From assembly GCA_013399305.1 (NCBI GenBank), contig VXAI01000019.1:3346152-3410151 (forward strand): 64,000 nt of DNA, written 5' to 3'. This document shows positions 1 to 11,710 of the stretch, one piece after another. How positions within the stretch are numbered: the first letter of the stretch is position 1; the number at the start of each line of letters is the position of its first letter. A model generated the notes under the pieces. That model was not told the origin of the DNA and ran no database searches. It was given only the letters and a program-made list of their open reading frames with translations. Source of the DNA: Rostratula benghalensis. Its lineage: Eukaryota; Chordata; Aves; Charadriiformes; Rostratulidae. The position numbers and the translations under genes were made by a program.

Positions 1-3000
1 CCTATTTTTGTTAAGTTCATTCTAGAACTAGTAGAGAAACTTTTATTGGCTGTACAAAATGATTTGGGTCGCACTTGTTTTTTAGGCAGTTTAGTAAAAT
101 GACACATCTGTAAGCCAGGTTTTACTTTGTCTTTCTATGGTCTGAATATTCATTATGGTACAGTGTTTTTGTATTTTTATTTTATTGTTACAAATAGTTT
201 TAAAAGAGAAATCTTATTTTCTTCACCAATATCCAAATTGCAGGGTTTAGATCCCTAAGTATATCTGGACCTGACCTGCAATTATAAATACAACCAAATA
301 ACAAAACTGTTCTTCCAATGGTTTTGTTTCTCTCTGATTCAAGATTCTCTCCCTCACTTCCAGCATCATTTGAAATTCAGATTTAAAATGCAGGATGTCA
401 GTCAAAGGATAGCATATTTTGAACAATGACCTTAGTATTCATTAGGAAATAAGACTTTAGTAATGAGACTAAAATATCAAACTTTTTTGTTTATAAACTT
501 AATACACCATTGTGCCTCAACTTGGGCTTGGAGGAAGGGTTTGGAAGAGAGACATTTTATTGCTATACTGATGTTTTCGTGAGAACAATCCTAGCTAGAA
601 GTTAGTTAGCTAGTTACCTAAAGGTAACTCAGACATTTGTATCTGAGATGTGGTACCTTTGACCTTCATCATATTTTAAGATATATGTAGTGATTATATG
701 CTAACTGTAAGCTTTCCTTTCCAAGTCACTTTATTTTTCAGACAGTTTTGTCCATTCTGAAGGACACTGGGAAACAGAGTATAGCAAACTGAAGAGTAAA
801 AAGATATGACCTGGAATCAGGTGAGAAATTCAGGGTCTCTGACCCAGTCTCCTGATTCTCTGACTTTTTCCATGGGATTTTTGTAAAGTTTCCCATCAAT
901 ATTTCTCCTGGTGAAACCTTGACAAGCTAAAATTGTCTCAGCAATTGTACTTCTCTCTGTGCTTTTACTTGCTTTGCACATCTTCCTTTTGCAGGCTTTC
1001 TCACAAGGTAACATCTACCAGTAAAACTGAGTCAAGGTCACAGAGCCCTGTGGCACCAAACTAGGGCATAAATTACGGACATCAGAGCCCTAGGGAGGAG
1101 GGTTACAGAAAAATGGGACACCTCTGAACCAGTTTTCTGAAAGGAAGCCTATTGCTAACTCAGGCATCACTGTGCAAATTATGGATAATTATGAATAATA
1201 TATTCTCTAACTAAACAAAAAACTTTAAAGATATAGTGGCAGAAATCTGTACAAAATTAGAAAATATTTTTGTCATGTTCTTAGTATGATACTATAGATT
1301 AATTTAGAGGAAAGGCGTGAATGTGTATTTAACATGACTTCAGAAAGGGGGAAATACAAGGATTTCAAATTCAAATACTAGAAAACTAAAAGTATTAATT
1401 TAGATGCTCATCCAGCTTGCAGAATAAATGCATCCTGATAGGGGAAACATCAAATGTTACAGTGTTTCTGTGGGTTTCATTAGAATCTATCAATTCAACT
1501 AATGGTGCATGAAATCACAGAAGTTGACACAAGCTTCCAAATGGAAGCAAATGGGAAGGTTCATTATTGAAGGGATAACAAAAGACAACATTGGTCAGCA
1601 ACCATGGGATGTTCTGGCTGACGATAACATTTTATTTATTGGTTTTTAATGACTGATTTAAATTCCTTAAACCTACTGAGGAGTTTTGTTTAAAGAAAAA
1701 TGAGACTCTACAACAACTATCCAATTCTTTGATCAGCTTAATTCCCGATTTTGGAATAGAAAACTATACATTCTTACCTGTACTCTTGACACCACTTTCC
1801 TTCATCCTTGAAGGATACAAACACTATTAGTAATTACCGGTCTGGACGGATTCCATTGCTTTATTGTCACTTCAATCCCAAACAAGTTGTTTTCCAGAAT
1901 TAGGAAGTACTAAAAGAAAGATTTTGGCTGGGGAACAGCCAAAGAACAGAACTGGGGAACAGTTTATGTACCAATACACTGAAAAATGTGGCAGTTTTGA
2001 GTTCCTCCAGGATATATATATCTTTCTCAGTCCTACCAAAAGTGTGGAATTCAGACTACCAATCTAAATAGGTTCACTCTACAGAAACCCACCTGAGAAC
2101 TAGGCTCCAGTGGCAGTCAAGGTCATCTTATGGGCAGTTCATCTGACACATCTTTAACATTTCTTTTAGGATGGGATGAATCTGATCTTAGGTTTCCTAA
2201 TTTTTTCTATCTATTCAGAAAGACTTATCTGTCTAAGATATAAATACAAAAACTAAGTTAATACATTTTTTATATAAATCAATATAACAACATACCTTTC
2301 AGATTCCTTTGATAAGTATCATTTCTCATCATATGTCCCTTTTTAAATTTTTATTAGAGAAATATTAGGCTGATATCTGGAAATACCTATACTACACACA
2401 CAGTACAACGTGTGATCTCCTCTCTCTTCTTCCTTGCTTACAGAACGTTTTTGAAACTTCATATACTCAGTATGTTTCAGTTCAACAGTGCTTTCTAAGC
2501 TAACTGTTCAGCACATGCTTAAGTGTACTTGAATTTAGTGCTTAGTTAACACTAATCTTGAATAAAAAGATTTAGAACATGACTACACTTCCTGTTGACA
2601 CCTGAGCCTATGTCATCATAATCATCTGTTGTTGGGAAATCAAGTAGGGATTTTAGAATTTCTATTTCAGCTTGGTTTTAAATTACTTAAATCATTTTAT
2701 CTATGTTCGTATATAATAGAGGAAATAACAAAGAAAAGAATCTGTCACACAAGCATAAAATATCATGACTACAACAAAAAAGTTAAACATTTTTCATTGT
2801 ATATCTGGTTTTCCCAGAGTGTGTAGAATCACCTCTTAAATTGATGCAAGATATATCAGGAAATGAGCACATTATAGAGAAAAAGAACATAACTAAAAAG
2901 CGATGGAGTCTTGCAGAGAATTAAAATCCAATTGCCAGTTCAGCTAGCACTAGAAGTTGAGAAATAAAATTTCATGTTCTCACACTTCTGTGAAGTGTGC

Positions 3001-5055
3001 TTTTATTACAGATCAAGAGGATGACCTAATACCATCAGGGAAAATCTGGGAACTACAGGATGGATTGAGTGATCTCTGCTTTGGTTTTTAATCTAGTCTT
3101 GGTAATATATGTTTACTGCTGCTTTCTGCCTGTGCAAGTGTTGTACCTTTTGTGGGTGTAACTCCAAACTGGCTGGGGTCAGATTAATGTATTAAGATGG
3201 CCATATAAGAAATTAATGTATACGAGATGATGATAAATGGGTTTTCATTGCCTAAACTCTGGAAAGCTCTGGAAGGCTATGCTATAAGGAACAACTATCA
3301 GAAGTGTCTGGCTCATGAAACTGCAAGTTCTTGAGAAAAGGCATCATTTAAAACCAAAATGATCATGAGAACTCTTTGTGATAGTCCTAAAATACGTAGG
3401 AGTTTTATTAGCTGAATTAGAGCACATTAACTAAGGGTTTGCTTGTTATAAAAAGCATTTGCAAGACTATGAAAAACCTTAGTGTTTCTTCTTGGTCTGG
3501 TGCTACTTTCTCTCCTGTCAACAAGTGCTCTTATGCACCTTAGAATTTTCATGTTCACAATTTATAAGCAAGTAGATTAGCCCCTGATGAGGTGGGAATT
3601 GATGGTCCTGCACTCTGGCAATTACCATGACAATGCTAGTGAATACCTTTCGCAGTGGGAAAGCAGAAAGGTTATTTGATCTGATCAGAGAAGCTGACAG
3701 CGTGCTTAGTCACACAGTGTCACACAACAATGAGGTGGCACTGAGACTATTGGCTGATGGCTGCTCTGATGCACTTTCTCTCCTTTATTCCCTTTCCTTT
3801 TGTCCTTGGCCTTCTTTTCTGTACTATTCCCATTGTCACCACAGAGCCACAAAACAATCTTTCCAACTGCCTGTTTAATAGCTCAGCTCTGCCTTTAAAC
3901 CAGTGGAAGAAGTGAAGTGTTTCATTGCAGTTTTCTCCTCCTAGAAGAGTCAGTAGTACACTTACCAAAATGGTGGATATTTTAGTTCTCATTCTGTCAG
4001 AAATGCATAATGTAATAAACTCTTGTTGGGAACAAGGATACAGAAAATTTCATAGCCTTCTCCGTTGTCCCCATCGCTTTCAGGTTCTGAGCTAGGTTCA
4101 GGTACCTGTGGGTACACTTCAGGGCAGAGCAAAGACATTTGACATCCATGTAAAGAGCACACACTAACTGTTGGATATTCCGCAGTCTTTCTTTTACTGT
4201 CTGCAGATACTCATATAGGTATGGTTTTCTCACAAAAAATTACTTTTCAAAAAAGTTTCAGCAACATTAAGCTGTGATGTGGTTTTGCAAGGTTATATGC
4301 ACTTATGCTCTTCCGTCAACATGTTTGGGGCTGCGGAAGGATTAATTTTTGTTTTGTTACCACTATGCTACTTAGCATACTTAGCATGAGAAGGTGCATG
4401 AATCAAGCCAGCTGTTAAGAAATCAAATCATACATGTATATCTGCATATGCATGTAAACACACAGCAAATGCGCTTTTTTTTCCCCAAAAAAATTGTGGT
4501 GCTATCTTCTTCTCACAGGTGAAAATCAGATGTTTAATATGAACTTGATGTTTAATGTTCATTTGTGTATTTAAAGTATTAAAAGTAAGGTTTTGTACAC
4601 GATGTTGGTCATTGAGTGAGTTAAAAAGACTGTTCTCTAATGCTGAGCCTAAGACTGAGCAAATTAAATAGTGCCTCTGTTTTTAAGCAATGGATTCTTA
4701 CAGTTAAATATAAATACTTGAACAGCCTCCTGAATGCAAGTGCCATACGAAATATGAGTATATAGATGTGCACTCCACCTGAGCACCTGGGCAGTTAGCT
4801 CTTGCCTAAGCTCTATCACAATTCACAAATCAGCTGGAAAAAGGACTAAATGACAGTTAAATTTGTGGTAGCTACAGTCCTGTAGTCATGCTCAGATCAC
4901 GAATAAGCTCTGAGTTTTCTTTGAGTTGCAGCAGTTGCATTTATTTCATTCATTCAAAAAACTTCCTGGGGAAAAATGAACCTGAGCGCCAGATTCATTA
5001 CTCTTATTAGTACCAGAGGATTCAAAAGCATGAAAGAATATAACATAATCTAGAG
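1..5055. other. AT-rich non-coding DNA, no gene seen
   Basis: I see only short chance open frames (83 codons or fewer) on both strands, with no recognisable protein motif, no repeat of a known family and no RNA gene. Base composition is uniformly AT-rich. It is best read as intergenic or intronic sequence. Confidence 0.7.
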
Positions 5056-5059
5056 AACA

Positions 5060-5320
5060 ACCTGGAATGAGGACATGCTTCAATCAGCTAAGCCAAGGGG
5101 CTATTATTTGTGGGACAGTGGTTTCCTAGGGCTGTCAGGACTTTGCCACACAGGGTATTCCCAGGGCTCAGGCCAACCCAAGTCAGGCAGCAGCCATCGA
5201 CCACTCCATGTTGTTCAGCCAAACCCCAAACAGCTCAAGCTGAGCAACTGCAGACAAGTCCTGAGATCCTGCACTGCCAGGTCAGTACAAAACCCAGCTC
5301 CTTCTCCTGGTAATGACAAA
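5060..5320. other. GC-richer block of unknown origin
   Basis: This block of about 260 bases is clearly richer in G and C than the several kilobases on either side. On the plus strand it holds two overlapping open frames, of 93 codons (5075-5356) and 67 codons (5110-5313). Neither translation resembles a family I know, and two overlapping frames in one GC-rich patch are expected by chance because stop codons are AT-rich. It could be an old retroelement piece, a conserved non-coding element or an exon. The sequence alone does not separate these. Confidence 0.3.
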
Positions 5321-7249
5321 AATCACTTGTATTTGGCTCAAGGAAAAGGTGTTTGAACATACTGTTAACAATAAGCATCCATTCCCATATTTAAGTATTT
5401 AAATGTTTTACAGAAACTGGAGACTTCACTTACCACCTGGGAGATGGGCAAGAGATATTGAACTGTTCATTAACAGTTATATCATATATTAACTGTTATA
5501 TCATTCATTTTGGGATATCTGAAAGTGAAAATTCAACTCTGTCACAGAAAGGGAAGGTCGAGGTTCCACAGTTTATACTGGAGCAGAATCTACCAAATTG
5601 AGGAAAGCTTAGCTCTTTATTCGGGATGTTGGTTAGTGAAAAATAGATTCAGAACTCTAATTTCTGGAAAATCAATTTTGAAAATATGTGTCAAATATAT
5701 ATAAAAAAGACTTCTTTAGCACTCAGCAGGCTCTTGAAAACGTTAAATTCAAGGTATGAACAGAAAATAATATTGTTACGGGCAAAATGCATTCAGAATA
5801 AAAAGCATTAGCCGCATGTAGATAAAACATAAATACAGTTCCATTATGTTGCCTTTTTGGTTGGTAATCTGGAATAACTCATGACATATTTGTATATACG
5901 CATATTGAAACAGCCAAAAAATCCCTTTTTTATTATATGGTTTGTTTCAGTTCTAGAATGACTGGGAGACAGTGATACTTGCTATGTTCATTAAGGAGCT
6001 CTTCCCTTCACAGAGTGATAATTCTCTCTTACTCATCTCAATGCTACTATAATTTTACTAAATTCTAATATAGTTTCATTCACTTTCACTTAAGATATCA
6101 AATCAAAGCTCTTAGTCTGATTCTAATTCTACCAGAGCAAAGGCAGTAACTCCAGGTCTCAGTAAAATAAAAAAGCCTTTTGGTAAACAGGATAATCCCC
6201 ACTGTCCATCCATGTCCTATCCCCCATCCTATCCCAACAATTTTTTTTTTTGAGCTGCCCGTTATTTAGACCTGGAGTCCTTCCAAAACTGAGAGTCATA
6301 GATGCATAATGCTAAATTCAGTTACAGCATACATTTCATCTTGCTTTTCCCTATATCCCAAGCTCTCATTTGAGGAAGAACAAGAAGTTTAATTAAATAT
6401 GTATTGAGACTCTCCTCCACGGTGTCAGCCCAGGATGATGATAAATGCGAGTGGCTTGCCAGCAGTATGGCCACCCCTTTAATCTCTCTCTTTTTTTCAG
6501 CTGCCAAGAGAAAAGTCCCTCAATCCAATGCTTATAGACACTGTGCTCAGTATGTATAGATTTTTTGTGTATGAAAGGATTAAAATGGCAAGATAGATGA
6601 TGAAAAAAGTGTAGTGAAACAGTATTAACTCACAATAATACCCAATACATTATGTTATTCGACTCTGCAAATGGAAAATTATCATTTATGTGATGCAGAT
6701 GAAACAGATCTGTTCCCATGAATGTATATTCATGTTATATCATTCATAACGGTCTCCACCAAAAGTAGTATTAAAATAAACAGGAAAGTCTTCTGATGTC
6801 AAGCTTCAGAATACATTCTCTGTATTTATGGATTTGGGTGTATGGTTTTGTTCTGAGGTTTTTTTGTGCACACTGTTAATTTTCTATTTTGTAGAGTGTC
6901 TTGCAATCTGAAGAACATATATATCAAAGTTAGAGGCTCTACACTCACTGTATTTTGAGCCAACATCAAAATCTCTTAGCGTTTTAACGAAAATGGTTCC
7001 CACATCTTGAATCAGATGTAGGACTTTGCTGGAGAAGTTATTCAACATATGATTCTGTGTGTCCCCACGAGATACATAGGTGAGCTGCTTGATTATAAAA
7101 AACAAGACATAGGATCTGATGATTTAGATGGCCCTTTCTAGCACGGTACGTGTCATTGTGAAGGTCTTTACCTTGAACAGTTCACAGTCAAATCCATCAG
7201 TCCAACACAATCAACTTGACCATGTGGGTAGACCAGCTGAATTGATGAG

Positions 7250-7262
7250 ACACACACACACA
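7250..7262. repeat. Short (CA)n microsatellite
   Basis: About six uninterrupted CA units. It is short, with no sign of function. Confidence 0.8.
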
Positions 7263-7822
7263 TGCTCCTAAGTGCAGGAATATATGTCAAAGAAAATAAT
7301 TTTAGATGACCAGATACCGAGATACAAGGATATCCTAATTTGAAGACATAAGCCAAAGGGAATTGTTCAAACATCATATGTGATTATTTTATTTTTAATT
7401 ATTAATTCCATTGTATCCAAATAAAAAAAATAAAAATCATTGAACCTCTACAGATTTGTAAGCTAACTGACAGGTATACTATGTACTTATAATAATATAC
7501 AAATACTCTAAGAACTTGTGCAGAACCATGTCTGGGAAGTCCAGAAGGAAGCACAGTCTGCTTCAGATTCACATCATCCAGATCTGCTAATAAGCAAGCT
7601 AAAAGCCTACCTGGCACTAATGTTTGGAAACTTGGCTTACATATTTACTTAGCCATATAATAGAACAAATTGAAAAAACATCTGCTTTTCATGCACAAAC
7701 TCTCTACGTGGAAATGTGTGCATTTAATACACAAGCATTGAAAAAGGTCAGCAACCAAGTATGAATAAACCACCTTACAACTCTTTATGTGCCTTTAAAA
7801 TTGCATATATCTAATAATAACA

Positions 7823-7907
7823 NNNNNNNNNNNNNNNNNNNNNNNNNNNNNNNNNNNNNNNNNNNNNNNNNNNNNNNNNNNNNNNNNNNNNNNNNNNNNN
7901 NNNNNNN
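7823..7907. other. Assembly gap (85 N)
   Basis: A run of 85 undetermined bases between AT-rich flanks. The 82-codon minus-strand open frame that crosses it is an artefact of N translation. Confidence 0.99.
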
Positions 7908-8469
7908 AATTATATTTAAATTAATACAAGCCCTAGAGAGGTTCAATTGAAAATAATAGAACGCCCTTGTAACAGTCTTGAATATAGTGAAATGTACTTC
8001 CTGTATCAGTGAATTTTCAGATGATATGACCAAGAACTACCTGAAGATCTTAAATGGGCTTTAAGTCCATTCTTCTAATCACTGCAGGCAAAACCTGGAC
8101 CTTTTCATGAATCTCTATTTAGATATTAAACAGGGTGCAGGAATGTTTCATGCTAAAATGTTTATTCGCCTGTAAAGTTATATTTCTAATGTTACATGTA
8201 TTATTGAATGTCACTTTTACACAAAAAATTAATTATGAATGTTTGTGTTGTTCACTTTGTGAGCATGCACATCTTCAAAATACCAGAGAGCAATTATTTA
8301 AATGGTTTTAAATTTCCTTTTTTTTTTTCTTTAAATCTTACATATTACATAGTTAATCTTCACATCAGTGTTATGGTACATTATAGATGTACAGTAGCAT
8401 TGTTGTAAGAATGTGCTGCTGATATAAAACCATGAAAGACAAAAAATTATATACACATACATTCTTCCT

Positions 8470-8545
8470 CAGCCCATCATAACTTTTTCTTTGGCTTCCT
8501 GTTTACTCTCACTGCTGGAGGTGTCAGTGTACAGGCATTTCAGAG
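8470..8545 (-). pseudogene. First codons of a CR1 ORF2 (endonuclease N-terminus), truncated
   Basis: The minus-strand translation GASLKCLYTDTSSSESKQEA resembles the beginning of the CR1 ORF2 polyprotein, which usually reads close to LKCxYTNARSMxNKQEEL. It runs for about 25 codons before a stop, and the similarity then ends. No catalytic endonuclease or reverse-transcriptase motif remains. The piece matters mainly because it identifies the neighbouring SGNH-like segment as CR1 ORF1. Confidence 0.65.
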
Positions 8546-8648
8546 AGGCTCCCCATAATGCTGATTTCCTAGAGTCTGGGGATTTCCCCACAATGGTGCC
8601 TTCTAGGTGTTTTCTTCCTCATTTGTTTGAGGTAACCCTACTTAAGCT

Positions 8649-9330
8649 CTATTGATTTTGTGTTACTTTTCGTTCACTATCACCCTGGTCCCTTTTCTTG
8701 TTAAACTTAGACATCAGTCCTATATAAGGTTGCTGGTAACCTTCTCCCTTCCACACCATTCCTAGATTAAAAGCCCCAGATCCCTGGTCAGGCATCCTAT
8801 TGGGAAAGAGAGTTTTTCCCTGCACAGTGAGGTGAATCCCATCTCTCCCCCAAAAGACATAGACTCTCAAACAGGGAACCATGGTCACACAAACCAAAAC
8901 CAGGTGTGCTACCTCAGCAATGGCTGACGTGCAGTTTCAGTCCCCTCCTCCTCACAGCCTTTTCCCTTGGTGGTAGAACGGAGGTGAACACCACGCAGGC
9001 CCTTACACCCCAGACCTCTGCACTCAAGATTGATGCTCTCCAGGTTGCCCCTGAGAGTATCTTTGGTGCCCAAGTGGAAGAATAGAAGGGGGTAATACTC
9101 AAAGGGTTGGCCAAGCTTTGTCAGTCCTTCTGCAGCACCCTGGATCTGAGTCAGGTTGGGTCAGGTGCCTCTGTCCCCTGCAGCCAGGAGTTGCCCACTT
9201 ATTCTCAGTCACTTCTTTCTCCTGGTGCTCCTTTGTGGCTCAGGGTAAGTCCACCAACATGTTCTGCTCGCAAGTACATCCAGCTCCTCCACAGCTTTGA
9301 GGGTATGGAACCTGTTCTGGAGCTACAAAC
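8649..9330 (-). pseudogene. Decayed CR1 ORF1 (SGNH hydrolase-like domain)
   Basis: This is the coding part of the CR1 fragment. In active relatives the ORF1 protein is thought to bind element RNA, and its SGNH/esterase-like domain has an uncertain role in retrotransposition. Three SGNH blocks can be recognised. Block I keeps the serine but has Asn for Asp (GNS). Block III has Lys for Asn (GTKD). Block V keeps the Asp-x-x-His arrangement (DGIH). Frame changes separate blocks I and III from each other, and a frame change plus stop lies between the VVFTSVLP segment and block V. The domain therefore cannot be made as one protein. Only part of the N-terminal region (LQNRFHTLKAVEEL) is recognisable. 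Confidence 0.75.
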
Positions 9331-9500
9331 ATACAGATATCACAGTCTTCTTGGTGCCAGGAGGCACCTGCTCCAGCCTTCACCTTCCTCAGAGTTTCCA
9401 CTTGCCATTCTTCTAGGGTCAGGCTCTGCCCCCTGGGCTCAGCAGGTGAGCTCTACAGAAGGAACACTGTGTGATACCAGCTACATACATTGCTCTCATT

Positions 9501-11129
9501 GTATTCTCACTTCTTTTGTCAGAAAACCTAGTAAATAAACAGCTAACAAAAGTAAAAATTCTTTTAATGTTTTCCCAATCAGTAATGTTTCCTCCTGAAA
9601 GAATACAGAAAAAGATTAGGCATTAAGTATCTTAAGTAGCATATTTATTTTCAGACTTCTTTAACAAAGGTATGCTGAATGACTTATTGGCAAGTATTTC
9701 CAGTACTGACGTATTTGAACTGAACCAAGGGTAAAACTAATGGCTCCAGTTTGTCCCTAGAGCTGAACTATAAAGCAATGTCTCCCAACTATGCTAAATA
9801 CTTTCCAAACAGAACAGATTAGTTCCTTACTTTCCATCGTTAAAGAGTCTCTGTGTTTATACCAAGTGGAATATGAATGAAGAAACAAAGCAGTAATTCC
9901 AACATCAATGTATTATTCCAGCTCTCTTGACATCCTCTTTTGCTGATCTTCCAGGCCACAGTGTCTCTTTCTATTCTAAATAAGCAGACAAACCCTCATG
10001 GGCACACTTGCATTCAAGTTTCAGAAGGAATCAGGATCACACATATCAATGCTCTATATATGGAAATATTTCTCGTCACACAAAATGGATCTTTTCACTG
10101 TCTGACTGTCAACCCCTTCCTGATCAAACCAGACAACACCAGCTTCTGCTGCTTTTCCAGACTCTTGGCAGGCTCTCCTCACATCTGCACATCTTGCATT
10201 TACAAGTACACAGATTCCAAAGCTGTCAGTGCATGGAAATAATTTTGAAATCCAGAGTGAATACAAATGGATTCCCTGTAAAAGGCTTTTATTTCTGTGT
10301 CAAGTGGTAGAGTTGCTAGTACAGAAGCTTCCATTTTACACTTCCCCACTTCCAACAACATCACAGAGGACTGGAAATGTCCCAACAGTAAATAGATGTA
10401 GGATTTTTTTAGACTGCTTTGTGTATCAAATAAACAAGTGGGGAAAAAAAAAAAAATCAATGTTTTTTTTTACTTAAGATATTTTGTAACATACAAATAA
10501 ACATAAGAGAGGGGGAAAAATCTCTTGTAATGCTTCCCCCCCCTTCTTTTTCAAAGAAAAATTTTAAATGAAAAACTATTTCTGGTTTATTTATAGTACA
10601 GTGTCATATGGGAGTGCTTTCAGTAGCTGCGGATTACAGTACACGGTATTGGCAATGTAATACAATCCATCCATTCCTTATTATATCTCACTCTTCCAAA
10701 AAAAGTTCCAGCGTTAAAGTTCAGTATTAGTTTGGTTTGGAACTCATTAGCCTGAACTGGTTGTTTATTCTGGATGCTGCAAAACTGTGATCTCACATTT
10801 GTGATGTGAGATTGACATCTTGACAGCTGAGCAGAATTTCCTAACATTTCCACCACAATTGGGCTTTTTAAAATAAAGCCAGATTGCCTTTAGAATAAAT
10901 TTATCTGGGGCAAAATTTAACACTTTCCAAATTTTTCCTCTGAATAATAAGCAAATTTGTCAGACTTTTAACTGCTACCTTAAAAGAAAAAAAATAAATT
11001 ACAACTCAAAAAAAAAATAAAACCCCGATAGCCAGAAATAGATAGATGTTTTCTGCTTTTACCAACATTGGGAAATGTATTATATTCTGCAATTATTTTG
11101 GGTTTTTTTCAGCAGTAAGAGAGGAAAAA
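9501..11129. other. AT-rich non-coding DNA, no gene seen
   Basis: Overlapping open frames of 70-100 codons occur on both strands between 9.94 and 10.48 kb, but none shows a recognisable domain. They occupy the same bases in several frames, as chance frames do. An A13 run is at 10444-10456 and a small hairpin at 10790-10812. Confidence 0.6.
10790..10812. repeat. Small perfect hairpin (9-bp arms)
   Basis: ATCTCACAT and ATGTGAGAT flank a 5-base loop (TTGTG). No U-run follows and no gene lies nearby, so this is probably incidental. Confidence 0.6.
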
Positions 11130-11710
11130 AGTCACTGCTGCTGGACCCTTTGGAGTGCAGCCCCTACCGAGAGCTGAATGCATGAGTGGAGGTCTCCTGA
11201 AGCTGTGCCTGGCCAAAAGTGGCCAACCAGTGAGTCACATGCAATGGAGCCCTTTAAACGATCAGCCAGCAGACTGGTAGTACATTGACCCTGACCTTGG
11301 TGACAAAACTTGGGCAATTTGTTTCTCTGTGAGGCAGCCTGGAATGAGACGCCGAACCCTTTGGTACCTTAAGCATACAAATCCCTTGGAACATTATCAT
11401 AGAGATAGATATGTCAGCAACACCACTCGGATGAAGAGAGCTTTTCTAGATTGTGCACTTTGCTGCAGGAAGAACAAGTGCATTCATTAACGAGGAGGCA
11501 TTAGAGGGCTGTGAGAAAAAGAACGTCAACAAAACTCCACTGGCTTTTGCTTAAAGCCGTGAGAGAGGCAAGTGTCAGCCAAACCCTCACCCCGGGCTGA
11601 ACTACTGAATGTTGCCTGCATGAAAAAAAGGCTGCTTGACCTACTTTTATCTTCTGGATGAAAAATAGAGGTGATGGCTGTTGCACATCCAAAACAACAC
11701 GAATCAAATG
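11130..11710. promoter_or_regulatory. GC-balanced block, candidate conserved non-coding element
   Basis: This segment of about 580 bases has a more even base composition and far fewer homopolymer runs than its surroundings. It contains a TGAGTCA (AP-1-type) motif at 11231-11237. Open frames are 61 and 68 codons, on the minus strand, and unrecognised. The texture is what vertebrate conserved non-coding elements often show in gene-poor DNA. That is an inference, because conservation cannot be judged from one sequence. Confidence 0.25.

Larger units (their letters stand above)
5357..8454. other. AT-rich non-coding DNA with a sequencing gap
   Basis: No gene or known repeat family is recognisable. 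Minor features are a T11 run (6241-6251), a short CA microsatellite (about 7250-7262) and a near direct repeat of a 14-base motif around 5475-5500. The N gap at 7823-7907 is listed separately. Confidence 0.65.
8455..9500 (-). mobile_element. CR1 LINE internal fragment: ORF1 (SGNH/esterase-like) end plus ORF2 start
   Basis: Read on the minus strand, this stretch matches the middle of a CR1 non-LTR retrotransposon. From its 5' end it shows an ORF1 segment beginning LQNRF (near 9.3 kb). Next comes an SGNH-hydrolase-like block I reading VGNSWLQGTEAP (9163-9198), where GDS is usual. Block III follows, reading FHLGTKD with GTKD at 9059-9070 where GTND is usual. Then come VVFTSVLPPREK and a block V reading WGRDGIHLT (DGIHL at 8829-8843). 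After ORF1 ends, a segment reading LKCLYTD (8523-8543) corresponds to the start of ORF2, the endonuclease/reverse transcriptase ORF. The blocks sit in different frames with several stops, so the copy is dead. An esterase-type domain in ORF1 is established for CR1-like elements. Boundaries are approximate, and the rest of ORF2 and the 3' tail are missing. Confidence 0.82.

Noticed and set aside
9163..9198. First reading of CR1 SGNH block I as having lost its serine (GDRGT)
   Set aside because: The next frame reads VGNSWLQGTEAP, which aligns over the full block and keeps the serine.
9107..9538. 143-codon plus-strand open frame, the longest gap-free one
   Set aside because: It lies antisense to the CR1 ORF1 remnant, whose minus-strand blocks are recognisable. 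The plus-strand translation shows no domain.
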